DNA from: Kitagawia praeruptora
Taxonomy: Eukaryota; Streptophyta; Magnoliopsida; Apiales; Apiaceae
Reading direction: 5' to 3'
Assembly: GCA_037693485.1 (NCBI GenBank)
Contig: CM075348.1
Span: forward strand, 124,693,609-124,757,608
DNA length: 64,000 nucleotides
The notes beneath the pieces are model-generated. The model ran no database searches. It was not told the DNA's origin and saw nothing but the letters and a program-made list of their open reading frames with translations. Positions 32,472-43,016 of this stretch are shown piece after piece. The stretch's first letter is position 1; each line of letters begins with the position of its first letter. Position numbers and translations under genes: made by a program.

Positions 32472-33017
32472 TCAAGGCATTATCAGGGAGCCAACCAGTC
32501 TCAAGATGAGCTTTGATAGGTTTATCCGGCAGCATCCTACATCAAATGGTGCCACCAACTTCGAATCGATGGTGGGGGTCTTCAGGACCTGGAAGTAAAA
32601 ACTCCCTACATAATTCTCTATCTCAGAAGAGGCGAAGTTAGATAGACCATCGGCCTTGATGTTCTCCTCTCTTGGAATGTGCTCCACATAGCACTCACCA
32701 AATTAAGTCATCACAGCTTTCACGATCTCAAGTACTTTGCCATAGTTTCCTCATTTGCTTCAAACTCCCAATTTACTTGGGAGACTACCAATCTTGAGTC
32801 TCCATAGACTTTAAGGTTCTTGACCCTCAGGGCTGGCCAAGCCTAAACCGTCTATCCAGGCTTCATACTCTGCTTCGTTGTTTGTGGTCGGAAAATCCAA
32901 CCTCAAAGCATACTCGATCATAAACCCACCAGGGCTCTGCAAGACTAGGCCTATACCACTAAATTTTGTTTTTGATGTCCCATCAAAATAGGGAACCCAA
33001 TATTCTTTTAAGGTCAT
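32472..33017 (-). pseudogene. Archaeal-type RNase H (aRNH) of Tat-2
   Basis: Two frames carry the second RNase H. Frame 33017-32811 reads YWVPYFDGTSKTKFSGIGLV (first catalytic Asp in FDG) and NNEAEYEAWIDGL (Glu helix). After a frame break, 32687-32472 reads EHIPREENIKADGLSNFASS, the H..REEN..AD block with the last catalytic Asp. The missing middle contains the third acidic residue. This domain is an acquisition of Tat/Ogre elements and supports the lineage call. The frameshift disables it. Confidence 0.8.
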
Positions 33018-33060
33018 GTTTTCATCTTCATTTTTGTTTTCTAGTTCTTTGCCCTCTTGG

Positions 33061-33560
33061 ATTACTACCTCTTGCCCCCCCCCCCGACATCTTGGTTTTT
33101 AATGGTATATTCATCCACGAAGTCAGCTAAGGCTTGGGATTTGATGGTCGTCATTGGCTTTACACTTGACATCAAATTCCCCTAACTTGATTGCCCACTT
33201 AATGAGCTTACCACTGGTTTTCGGGCTATGGAATATGTTTCTTAATGGTTGGTCCGTCAGGACTTCAATTTTATGTGCTTGGAAGTATGGTCGTAGATTC
33301 TTTGAGGCCGTTATCAATGTCAAAGTGAAGTTCTTGTTGGCTGAGTAATTCAACTCAGCTCCAGGGAACACATTGCTTACATAGTAGATAGGTTTCTGAA
33401 CTTCGTTCTCCTCCTTGATGAGGACGGCGCTCAATGCTTGCTCGGAGATAACCAAATATAAGTACAAGGTTTCATAGTTAGTTGTCGGACCTTCTTGGTT
33501 TTCTTGGACTCTATGGTCTTGATCAACGAAGCCCTTGGATTCCCAGATCCTTGGTTGAAA
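33061..33560 (-). pseudogene. RNase H (gypsy type) of Tat-2
   Basis: Minus-strand frame 33467-33123 reads LYLVISEQALSAVLIKEENE, KPIYYVSNVFPGAELNYSAN, RPYFQAHKIEVLTDQPLRNI and KLIKWAIKLGEFDVKC, the standard RNase H following gypsy RT. Sequence 5' of it is out of frame and ends at the solo LTR. The RT palm block (YxDD) that should lie upstream is absent, so a deletion joins protease and RNase H regions. A C10 run at about 33077-33086 lies just after the domain. Confidence 0.8.
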
Positions 33561-33587
33561 TTTGTTGTTAACCTTGCTTGGCTTAAG

Positions 33588-34179
33588 TGTTGGGTTTCAA
33601 CCCAATATGATGTAATGGGCTTGGGTGGTTCAAGATATATATGGTTAAGATAATAATTGTATGTGTAGATAATTATTATATATTGTATGTCTTGATCACT
33701 AAGTTGGGTAATTAGGTGCCAAGAATTGGAAGACTTGTATAACAAGTATGGTAAGACTTTGTAGAACAGGTATGGTAAGTCTTGGTGGCAAACTTTTAGA
33801 GGGATATATACACATAGTCATATTGTATTTTGTTTGAGAGGTGAAAGCTTAAGAGATGTAGTCTTAAGTATTGTTTGGGAGATGCTTGAGCATTGTTGGC
33901 TCAAGTATCGGGTTGGGACACCGTAAAGGTGTCATTGTTTTGATGTATTATTGATAACTGTTTTGATAAATAATACAAGTTTGGGGCATGGGTGTTTCCA
34001 CGTCAAATGTTGTTTGGTGTTCTTGTTTTGCTTTTACTTATTGTTGATAGAAGTAGAAGTAATACTTGAATAACGTGTGTGACTACGCTTTGGTAGATCT
34101 TGTCAATTAATCGATTGGTTGTGTGCGTTCTGCATTGGTGTTTGTAAATCTCGGATTGTGTAAGTCCCCTAACCTAACA
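33588..34179. mobile_element. Solo LTR, probably Ty1/copia (592 bp)
   Basis: A block beginning TGTTGGGTTTCAACCC and ending CCCCTAACCTAACA (TGTT...AACA) interrupts the Tat-2 internal region. It is flanked by perfect 5-bp direct repeats TTAAG at 33583-33587 and 34180-34184. It has no coding content and no partner LTR in the window. TG/CA ends plus a 5-bp duplication are the signature of a solo LTR left by LTR-LTR recombination. Orientation is not certain, although ...CTAACA as the right end suggests plus. Placement in copia rests on LTR style only. Confidence 0.8.
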
Positions 34180-34184
34180 TTAAG

Positions 34185-34559
34185 TTGCCACATGCGGCTT
34201 AATTATTTATCCTATCTTTTATCCAAGGTCCTTTATGGACTTGAACTTTAATTCAATAGTTGTATTGTAATCTAATTGTTGATCTTTCGGGATTTTTTTG
34301 TTATCTGTGTGCTTGTTTTCATTCATAGATTCTTTTATTTTCAGTACTTGGTCATCTTGACTTACACACATCAGGTGCTTGGCACATAAAATCACATAAT
34401 CAATGAATAAAAAACAAACTTGCATTAATAATCTGAAATGGGTTCAACCCTTAAATTGAGTACTATTGTCCTACTCGAGGCAATAAGCCTTGGAATGGTA
34501 TCATCGAACCTTATTTCTACTTCTCATAATAAATATGAAGCTACGTCCTACTAGGATAG
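34185..34559 (-). other. Residual Tat-2 internal sequence without recognisable coding content
   Basis: AT-rich sequence lies between the solo LTR and the end of the protease domain. A 68-codon frame (34425-34219) shows no retroelement motif. By position this is where RT should start, so it is probably a deletion scar plus unrelated filler. Confidence 0.45.
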
Positions 34560-37062
34560 TTTAAAACATAATAAACTTCGGAGCATCCATGTCTTCGTCA
34601 CCACAAATCTTCATGTCTTCAATCGGGAGGACCTGCCCCCCAACTCCATCAGGCCTTAACGAGGCTACATAACAGTTTGTGCCATCTTCTGATCACCTTT
34701 ATGTTCTCCAACACCATTCCTGGTTGGGAACCTGATCTTCATATGATAAGTTGAGGCAACAGCCTTGAATGCATAAAGTCCAATCCTTCTGAGGATAGCG
34801 TTGTATGTCGAAGCTACTTTGATTACTAGGAAGTTCGACATCTGAGTGGCCTCCTTGGGCTCCTGTTCCATAGTCACAGGCAACTGAATAGTCCCTTGAA
34901 CTTTGGATTCCACCCCATTAAATCCATATATAGGCATGTTATTGAGGGATAACAGAGAATCATTGTACCCCATCTTCACAAATGCACCATGAAACAGAAT
35001 GTCGATGGAAGCTCCATTGTCTATCAAGACACGCTTCACCTCTGAGTTTCCAATCATAGGAGTTATGACCAACGGGTCGTCATGGGGGAACGTTACCCCT
35101 TCCAAGTCCGAATCATCGAAACCAATTGTTGCCTTATTTTTTGCACGTTCCGGAGTTTCTCCAACACTGTGCATTACCTCTCTGGCATAAGCCTTTCGAG
35201 AATTCATTGTTGTCCCGGCCGCGATTGGGCCTCCTGAGATCATGTTGATTACTGGCCCTCGGGGCTGTGGGTTGCGATCTTGATCGTCATCCCTTCTATC
35301 ATAATCTCTTCTTTGATTACCATGATCTTCACCCTTAGTGAAGTGGCTAAGCTTTCCTCTACGGATCAAGAACTCGATCTCATCCTTGAGTTGCTTGCAA
35401 TCATCAGTGTCATGTAACAAGAGTCGACCATCGAAAATCTGCAATACTGATTCTTGTTTCTCTTTGAGGGATCACCCCTAAGTGGCTTCGGCCATCTAAA
35501 ATCCTTATCTTTCTCAATATCCAACAAGATTCGACTACTGGAAGTTTTCAACCTTGCATACTCAGCAAAGCACGGTCTTAGAGCAGAGTCGGAGTCCTTG
35601 TTAGTTCGGTGATATTTGTCCCTAGCGTCATACTCATGCTCTGTCTTTCGCTTCTTAGAGTTCCCATCTTCACCACTTACGGTAGAGACCTCTTTTTTCC
35701 TCATACTTTCCTCAGCCTTTATGTATTTGCTCGCCCTTTTTTGGAGATCAGTCATGCTCTTAGGGAGATGCTTATCTAACGAAATCTAAAAGAAAATATT
35801 CGATGTCCCATTCTCCAAGGCTATCATAGCTACTTTGTTTTCCAGGTCGGGGATGTTCAGCGTCTCATTGGTGAAGCGCTTGAGGTAGTCCCTTAGGTTC
35901 TCATTCTTTCCTTGTATCACCTTCATGAGGGATGTAGAACTCTTCTCGTAGACTCTCCCACTAACAAAATGGTTGACAAAGACCGTGCTCAATTCCTTGA
36001 AAGAGCCAATCGAGTTGGCAGGCAGATGGTTATAACATCTTTGAGCCATGCCCGCCAGGTTTTGAGGGAACGCCATACACTTGAGAGCATCACTAGAAGG
36101 CTGCAACAGCAGTGCATTCGAAAACGTTTTTACGTGGTTTGCGGGATCACCCTTGGGGACCTCTGCCCCTGGTTTCCATCATAGGCCTTTATAGTAGGCA
36201 TCTTAAACTTTCTGAAGACGTGAGCGTTCATCACCTTCTCAGTGAATGGAGGTGTGGGATCACCCTTGGGGACCTCTGCCCTTGTATTTGCTCTGCCCTT
36301 GTATTTGCTCCCGCTGGGGCATCAGCCCTTCTTTGCATCCTTGAAGGCTTCAACAAAGGGAATTTCTCCTGAAGTTGGATGAGGTCGATTCTGGTTTCGG
36401 TTCTGCCTTTGTTGCTCCCTTGTTATGTCGTCCTTCAGGTTTTGGATCTCGGCCTCATGAGCCTTGATTCTCTCAGTAGCTGTCAAAGGGGGTCCATCAT
36501 GGATTCCTCGAGTCCTCCTTCGAGGTTCCTTGCTATCACGTCACCTCCTTGGGGATTTATCACGATCGTCATCCTTAGATAAAGAATCTTATACGGGAGT
36601 AGTCATAATACCCTTGATAAGGGCCCAAGCCTTTAATGTAAGGAGGGTGGTAGGGTTCATGTATCCGCAGGGCATGACCGCTTGGTCCAGGGTCCCTTCA
36701 ATATGGGGGATAGTTTGGCAACATGTACGCCGGATTGGTGTTTGCAGGGAGCATGGTGGTGGAGATCTGAACTCCTGGGAGCGGTGGACGATTGGCAAGA
36801 GGAGAGACCACCATCTGCAGTTGGTTAGTCTCCTGCCTTGGGTGGACGACCACTGGTAAAGTTCTCTCAACATGGGGAGTCGTCCCTATAGGTTGAGACC
36901 GGTGTTCAGTAACGACGAGTGGAACAGAGGTGATGACAGGTGGAATAGAGGTACATACCCTTGTTCAGTAACGACGAGTGGAACAGAGGTGATGATAGGT
37001 GGAATAGAGGTGACAGGGGCGGCCTCAGTCGAGACTGGTGTTGTTCTTCGTGTGTTAACCAT
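34560..37062 (-). pseudogene. Gag-protease region of Tat-2
   Basis: Gag starts at ATG 37062 (MVNTRRTTPVSTEAAPV). It runs through a degenerate Pro-rich stretch with a 57-bp tandem duplication (36904-37014). The capsid domain is at 36106-35786 (KCMAFPQNLAGMAQRCYNHLP, FKELSTVFVNHF, NLRDYLKRFTNETL). The Gag C-terminus follows at 35755-35366. A frame change near 35440 leads to HDTDDCKQLKDEIEFLIRRGK, typical of Tat Gag. The protease follows (35230-34665) with RVLIDNGASIDILF, where DNG replaces the common DTG/DSG, then IYGFNG. It ends near 34560 after another frame shift. Several stops and shifts make it non-functional. Confidence 0.82.
36904..37014 (-). repeat. 57-bp tandem duplication in Tat-2 gag
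   Basis: Two adjacent copies of a segment carrying TTCAGTAACGACGAGTGGAA and GGTGGAATAGAGGT are nearly identical. They fall in the Pro-rich N-terminal spacer of gag. Tat-1 lacks an obvious equivalent. Confidence 0.8.
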
Positions 37063-37072
37063 GGTTGATGTT

Positions 37073-37095
37073 GCCCTCCCACAGACAGCACCAAA
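37073..37095 (-). other. Leader / probable PBS of Tat-2
   Basis: On the minus strand TTTGGTGCTGTCTGTGGGAG directly follows the LTR, the counterpart of the Tat-1 leader at 29193-29225. Confidence 0.6.
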
Positions 37096-37594
37096 TGTTG
37101 TGGAATAAAAACAAGGTTATCTAATTGAATTTAGTGCTAGGGTTGGGGAGTTTCGAGCTTTAATGGTTGTTTCTGCGTTTAAGACTAATCGGTACTCACA
37201 GAATGACTACGTATCTTGAGGTTGATAATCAAGCCAAAAATGTAGTTCTGAGAATGAGGGGTCAGACCCATATAAAAGCGTTGGGAGCCTTAGATTTAGA
37301 ATAGAGTCAGGAGACTTGATGGACAAGCCACCTCCTTGAGGAAGGTTCTAGACTCCTTCATTGTAGGAGTCCGTTTCCATATTGAATTGGGTGCCTTGGA
37401 GGCTACTTCTTGTAGAAGTAATATCCTTATTTTACTCTAATTTCCAAGCTGTTAATTATCTGTCAATATTAATTACGAAATTAATAATTAATTAGGGTTT
37501 CAGACCTTATTAATGGGCTTTGTGTTTGGACCTGGCTAGATCTAATTAATGCATCATTAGTTGTGTTTTTAGGACTTGTTTTTAGCCCATATCA
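37096..37594 (-). repeat. 5' LTR of Tat-2
   Basis: In plus orientation it runs TGTTGTGGAATAAAAAC to TTTAGCCCATATCA (499 bp) and shares block order with 29226-29733 and 30781-31182. Confidence 0.8.
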
Positions 37595-38209
37595 ATAAGT
37601 AATACTAATAAGGACTTCTTGAAAAAACTCAAAGTTATAAAAAAAATTCAAAAATACAGTATAACTTCATTTGTAATATGAAATGCAATTTTGTAACTTT
37701 AAATACAACTATTTTTCAACTTATTGCGCAGCCAATTTCAATCATATTTTTCCAAAAAAAAAAAAAGTGGAAACATGAATATTTTCGATAATTTCCCAGT
37801 AATCAGAATAACTTATGTTTAAAACTATAAGCATGTACTTGGTATAATATCAGTAAAATGATAGACGTGCCAAAATTTAAAATATTGAATAAGATCTAAT
37901 AAATTTATTTGATTGATAATAGAAATATATTCAAATACGAAAAAATAAATTTTAATAATTTAAATTAAATATAAGTAAATTTTTTAAATTGAATAAATTT
38001 CTTAATGTAAAAATTCGTAACTTTATTTTCTTTTCAATTCCCGAATAATTTTAGTTGGATAATAATTACTAATCCTCAATAATTAAAATTAATTTCTTGA
38101 GTTTTGAATAATACGTAAAATTGTCTAGATCTAATTTTTGGAATTCAAGGTAGAAAATAGTAGATTGATCGTGTAAGGTCTAAATAATATTTTTTTATAT
38201 TCAAAAACT
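37595..38209. other. AT-rich intergenic DNA
   Basis: AT-rich, no open frame of note, no inverted termini seen. The eight bases left of the Athila-2 LTR (CAAAAACT, 38202-38209) are the complement of AGTTTTTG, the same eight bases that follow the Athila-1 5' LTR. Confidence 0.6.
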
Positions 38210-39743
38210 TGTTCACACTAATTCACGCAAGCGTACGTGGTCACAAGTAATATAGATATAAGTCAAGATCGTTCCCACAGAGATCTGGTTCAGGTTTCAA
38301 TTCAGTTAATGCACCTATGCAACAATGTATGGTTTTCATTCACTACTAAGACAAATAACAAGATTGAGTTTTGATTAACTATAATTAACTAAAGCAATTT
38401 ACCAAACTAAGAATTAATTAACGAATGAGAATTAAAATCGAATTACTTATGCTAGAGAAAACATGGGAACCTAACTTCATTAAATACTTTGCTTAGAGTT
38501 GATGCCTTTAATCAATGCATGTGATGGTTATGATATCTGATCAAACAACACGAAACAATATACGCTACTTCTGAGTATACGTACCAAGCTAAACATACAT
38601 CCACAAAAGAGATAGAAGATGAATAGACACCAATTATGCTTAGACCCTATATCTCTATAGAATTTGAAAACATAACGGTTTAAGCACAAGTTGTCCATTA
38701 AGATCACATACGGCAGCATAATATTTCTCAATTTACGCTACAAATCATGATGTCACACATACATCAACTTATCCTATGATAGCATGGCAAGTTCTAAATC
38801 TCAAGATCCACTCTCGCTTCACAAGAGATTAACAATCTAGATGTTAGCTACGCATCTAAAAACATTAAGCACAACCATACGAGGATATCGATAATTCATC
38901 ACACACAAATATTTAAAGCAAACAAACTACTAAACTACATAGATAAATCCGTTAGAATCCCATGACAACGATTAGTTCATAATCGAACCGCTCGTCATCA
39001 TGGGATCTGATGAAACCATGATAATAACAAAGTATGAAATATTATGAATAAACTAGAGTAGGAGTTTAAGAAACCAAATCCCAAAAATATCCAAGAGTAT
39101 CGCTTAGAAGAAGAAAACAAAAAGTAGATCTAGATCTCCGTTGCTTGTCACGAGCGTAGGAATCCTTCTCCAACTCTGAATCTCTGTCTCTCGGCTCTCT
39201 CTCTGTGTTATGTAGGGTGTTGGTACAAATTACAATGATAGAATATGTTTATATAGGCACTAGAAATCTTTCCCAGCAAGAAAAGTCCTAAAATAGCAAT
39301 TAAATTCGAAGCATAATGGAAATCAGCAAATTCCAGGATGTTCTGGCGGTCTCAGCGCTGTCCTGGCGCTCTCAGCGCTCCCAAGGCCATTTCTGGCGCT
39401 CTCAGCGCTCCACTGGTGCTCTCAGCGCTGCAACATACTGACAGAATGTAATTTTTGCTCTATTTCTTCATTCTTGCTCTGCTTTCGCCCGTTCTTTTTG
39501 CATTAACTCCCGTCTTCATTCCTTTGACTCATGAACCTTCACGGTAGCTTTAAACAAGATTCCATTCTTCACTCCAAAGCTCAAATTCAACTCCAAGATT
39601 GACGAAAAACACCAACCCTAGTCGACATTTCACGAACATGCACAACTAAACAAAAACACATTAAAAACACAACACACTTGAGTCCAAAACACCAATTTAA
39701 GCCGAAACGAAGCGCTCCAAGTGGATATAAAATCCACTTATCA
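38210..39743 (-). repeat. LTR of Athila-2 (minus strand)
   Basis: Read on the minus strand it starts TGATAAGTGGATTTTATATC, as do the Athila-1 LTRs, and ends GAATTAGTGTGAACA (1534 bp). The interior diverges strongly from Athila-1 although CTTGGACTCAAGT-type blocks near the start are shared. Four copies of a TGGCGCTCTCAGCGCT motif lie at 39344-39432. A purine tract (complement of CACCCCCAAACTTAAACC) lies next to its 5' end, so this is the element's 3' LTR. Confidence 0.82.
39344..39432. repeat. Degenerate tandem TGGCGCTCTCAGCGCT array
   Basis: Four units of (T/C)TGGCG(G/C)TCTCAGCGCT are separated by short spacers. AGCGCT is itself palindromic. The array lies within the Athila-2 LTR and is absent from the Athila-1 LTR. 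Confidence 0.8.
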
Positions 39744-40445
39744 CACCCCCAAACTTAAACCGATGTTTGTCCTCAAGCATAAACAAAAAAACTATAAACA
39801 ACTAACTAGTACCACTTTCGTAGGTGATCACGGTTGCATTTGGCATATGCAACAAGCCCTTTAAACCCCTAGGTAGCCCTAATGGATGAGTGAGGTCTCG
39901 TGAGGACCTATAGCGAATGTACCCACAAAATTCATCTAGCTCAACCAGACTCGACTCCCTACAAATGCATGAATGCAACTAAATAAAAATGCAAAGATCC
40001 CCTCAGACTAACCAAAACCAATCAACAAGCAAATATCTCAAAGAATGCAACTAAATCCATATAGAGCTCGACTAAGTCCCCGTATACTAACAATACATGA
40101 ACAGAAACGTGCGTGTGTGCGATGCTAATCAGATATACTCTTAACACTAGATCGAAATCATACGTATTCTTCGCCAAGACAATCACAAGTTTATAAATAA
40201 AATAGACTGTAAACACTTCATAACCTAGAAACACCTTCATCATCATTCGAGTTAGGAATTCATGCTTTATTACTACAACTACGACACAAAATACTATATA
40301 CAACAACGCATGCTTATTTAACCGTGCAATGGATGAGACCCCAAAAGGCTTATACAATAATACCCATGTAGCGAGCGTTATGTTAGTGGATCCCAGACTG
40401 TAAAAGCCTTAGGTCACTAGGCACAAAGTCCCCTAGAACTTAATT
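39744..40445 (-). mobile_element. Athila-2 internal 3' region, first piece
   Basis: The minus strand contains the polypurine tract (TTTGGGGGTG) and the block corresponding to 47760-48448 of Athila-1: GAGGACAA(A/G)CATCGGTTTAAG, the CGAGACCTCACTCATCC region and the GACCTAAGG(C/G)TTT region. It breaks at 40445, where the CACTA element begins, and resumes at 51950. Non-coding. Confidence 0.8.
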
Positions 40446-40800
40446 CACTACACCATAAAACGCATATTGCAACGACAGGAAAACATTGCCTTAAGGCCTA
40501 TATTCGTTGCAGTAGAATCTATGGCAACAAATTTGCAAAATTTGAGCGTTGCATCCGGTTGCCTTGCAATAGGTCGATTTAGCAACGTTTTTGGTACCAT
40601 ACAGCAACATAATTAAATCATTGCAATAAATTTCAGTAGCAACGATTTAGACTCTATAGCAACAATTAAAAACTATTGCAGTAGCATAAGAAGGTAGTTA
40701 ATTGATACTTTAAGGCAACATTTCTAAGACCAATTGCAATGATTTTTTATAGATTAATGCAACATATTTCGACCCTATTGTAACATTTTTTCAAAAAAAA
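40446..40800. repeat. CACTA terminal inverted and subterminal repeats, left end
   Basis: The 17-bp TIR is followed by about a dozen short words such as TTGCAACGA, TTGCAATA, TTGCAATGA and GCAACATA in both directions. They should be binding sites for the CACTA transposition proteins, by analogy with En/Spm. Confidence 0.8.
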
Positions 40801-41160
40801 AAATTAGCAGGATCATACTGGAAATACAATAAACCAGGCCATTTATAGCCAAAATTCAAGCATCATCAATATTTCATATTTCATAAATCAGGGCAACTTA
40901 ATGCCAAATATCCAAATGTACCATTACAGGGCTACATGACGAACAATTCAAAAGCAACACCATGTTATAACATGGTCGTACAAACCATTCAAAATGTGAA
41001 GTAAAAATGAAATGACTAAACCGCATACAAATACCTACGAAACAGTCGCCTGCAAATTTAAACATAAAGTACATGCAGTCTACCAACTATTAACACATAA
41101 TTTAAACATAGAGTGACAGAAACGACTCATGCATCGACATCTTCATCTTCATCATCTCAT
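40801..41160 (-). other. CACTA interior, unassigned
   Basis: AT-rich sequence with no clear exon. A CATCTTCATC run near 41138 would encode Asp/Glu-rich residues on the minus strand but has no further support. Confidence 0.4.
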
Positions 41161-41345
41161 TCATTTTGGATATCTTCCATCTGGACTCCATGACAGTGCA
41201 GTAACTTGTTCATCAACATGTCCCGGAGAAAATCCACTAGTGTCCACCGAATCCCAGAACTTCCAGAAATATTTCTTGCAGTAACTCTCGATCTCACGGT
41301 GCTGCATTGTCATGATAATAAGCAGACCAGATGCAAATTTCACCT
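41161..41345 (-). pseudogene. Captured exon-like fragment, gene unknown
   Basis: A 60-residue minus-strand frame reads FASGLLIIMTMQHREIESYC, then KYFWKFWDSVDTSGF and VTALSWSPDGRY. The last part is suggestive of a WD40 blade but too short to assign. It follows, in the minus direction, the exon-like pieces at 41475-41745, separated by sequence with intron-like GT/AG borders. Parent gene not recognised. Confidence 0.35.
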
Positions 41346-41472
41346 CTAATGTGTACCAGCAACATTATGATTAGTAATGAAATTGATAAATAAAGCCAAA
41401 AACAACTCATAGCTATGAACAAAAAGAATTAATTGTGAAGTTAAAAATATGGCACTAATATTACCTGCATGC

Positions 41473-41534
41473 TACAGAAAGTGTCCTTCCACCATTTGGC
41501 CTCGCTGATCAAGAAGCACGTCTCCTTCCCTTCT
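41473..41534 (-). pseudogene. Captured exon-like fragment (EGKETCFLISEAKWW)
   Basis: On the minus strand a pyrimidine-rich stretch ending TTTTTGCAG precedes an open piece reading EGKETCFLISEAKWWKDTFC, followed by CAG/GTAATAT, a good donor. The splice-like borders support an exon copied at DNA level with its introns. The parent gene is not recognised. Confidence 0.4.
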
Positions 41535-41643
41535 GCAAAAAAAGAGAAAAGTTGCTGGTATTAAGCATCACTCTTAACTAGGCCTTAGAAGTGTTGTATC
41601 AGTAAGATCAGGCTAGCTCCTAAAGAAGAGAGAACTTGTGTAC

Positions 41644-41748
41644 CTTTTTCGATAATGCTGCAAAAGGATTTATATCGTCCTCATAGATTTTCTTATACTT
41701 GGACTCCACGTCTGAGGTAAAACCACTTTGAAGATCTTCTGCAAGCTG
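41644..41748 (-). pseudogene. Captured exon of a CASP-like Golgi protein gene
   Basis: The minus strand reads LAEDLQSGFTSDVESKYKKI and then YEDDINPFAALSKK, followed by AAG/GTACAC, a plausible donor. The (Y)EDDINPFAAFSKKE block is characteristic of the region before the transmembrane anchor of CASP, the Golgi-membrane coiled-coil protein related to CUX1. Only one exon is present, with no upstream coiled coil or membrane anchor, so no functional product is expected. It lies in the same orientation as the HD-ZIP III pieces. The identification rests on motif memory; a protein search would settle it. Confidence 0.6.
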
Positions 41749-42169
41749 ATAAAAATAAGAGAAAAATGCGAGCTGACTAAAATTCTACAACAGTTTTATA
41801 CCTTTATTTCTACAGCAGCGACCTAATTGTCGCTACTGATTTATGAAAATTAGGTTGCGGCGATCATATGAAAGCAGAACAGAACAAAAAATGAACTTAA
41901 GTGATCTATCTATCTTCGTTGATTTACCAGTTGACATAGGCAATGCACAAGTGAACTCTTAGGTTTTTACATAAACTGAGTTCAAACTTACAGGAATCGC
42001 CAGAATTCGCAGCTGCAGGAACAACACAAGAACAAAATAGGAAAAATGAAAGAGCAATTTAGAACCAGAAAGTAATTTTTTAATGTAATACAAACAAGTA
42101 AAAGTTTTAAAGTTTTATATAAATTAAAATTTACAGAATTTAAATATTATTTAAGGAAATATATTAGTT

Positions 42170-42316
42170 GGGTCAGTGACTACATTGTCTTTGGCACTGC
42201 AATCTGCATTATACTCTAGCAATGTCTGCACAAGGATAGTAACATCATCTATGCCATCGGTTCCCATTAAAGACCAGCCCTCATCACTAAACCCATTTAG
42301 AGCCTCGTTAAAACCT
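42170..42316 (-). pseudogene. Captured HD-ZIP III exon (C-terminal region)
   Basis: On the minus strand TTTTGGCAG is followed by GFNEALNGFSDEGWSLMGTD and GIDDVTILV, a near-perfect match to the block after the START/HD-SAD region of class III homeodomain-leucine zipper proteins (ATHB15/CORONA, PHABULOSA group). These are nuclear factors that set leaf polarity and vascular patterning. After ILV the frame continues QTLLEYNADCSAKDN, which does not fit HD-ZIP III and resembles an ankyrin repeat, so the exon may be fused to another source. Together with 50725-50994 it shows that at least two separate parts of one HD-ZIP III gene were captured. Confidence 0.75.
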
Positions 42317-42317
42317 C

Positions 42318-43016
42318 TGCCAAAACATGTAAATTTAACTCTGGAATTAAACTACAGTTTGTAAATTCTGTATTGATGTCTGCAAGTTTTCACCTTGTCA
42401 AGTCTCTTTCCTGAAATCTCTGCCTAAAATGAAGTTCTTATTATGTGTAGATATCTTTTAATTTATGGCTCAATATTTGTAATTGCTTTTAGGCTAAAAG
42501 TAGATGTTTGAAGTCTGCAGTTTGTCTATGTACACTATCATCGCATGGATATTCCTGGGTATGTTTTTTAATCTAATAGTTATTAACTTTCTACAAATAG
42601 TCGGTAAATTGGTATTAATGACTTAATGTACACATTCTATATTTAACTTATTTAAATTAATAGTTTGCAGTGGCGCTGAGGATATCGCGCTGCTGCCGCT
42701 TGCGCCACGGCACATGCCTCAGAGCACCTTTAATAACACTGAATGTTCCAGTTAATAAACAATACACACTTACTGCATGACAATATGTAAGGGTGAGAAC
42801 TGCTCAGGAAGTCAGGAGCATGGGAAATTGCCGACTTAACTAAAAGATTCCACAATTTATATTTTAGTTATAACTAGTATCTGTTAGACAAAAAAGAGTG
42901 TTATTTTTATTTACTATTTGCTTTAAGCCTTAAGAACATAGATCAGGTTTTGTTAACTTTAGTACTATGTCTGTATGTCATAAAATGACAAATGTTCCCA
43001 TGCTGGATATCATTAC
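42318..43016. other. CACTA interior, intron-like or unassigned
   Basis: AT-rich sequence with no recognised exon. A short GC-rich patch (about 42668-42715) contains GGCGCTGAGG and GCGCCACGG. Position 43016 is the last base before Athila-1; ATTAC (43012-43016) is the target duplication. Confidence 0.5.

Larger units (their letters stand above)
30781..37594 (-). mobile_element. Tat-lineage Ty3/gypsy element, internally deleted (Tat-2, 6.8 kb)
   Basis: The minus-strand order is LTR 37096-37594, PBS-like leader, gag, protease, RNase H, a second archaeal-type RNase H, polypurine tract, LTR 30781-31182. Two RNase H domains are the hallmark of the Tat/Ogre lineage of Ty3/gypsy. RT palm/fingers and integrase are missing, so it is non-autonomous or dead. 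A copia solo LTR sits inside (33588-34179). No matching target duplication is visible outside the LTRs (GACAA left, ATAAG right), so one end may have been rearranged. Confidence 0.8.
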
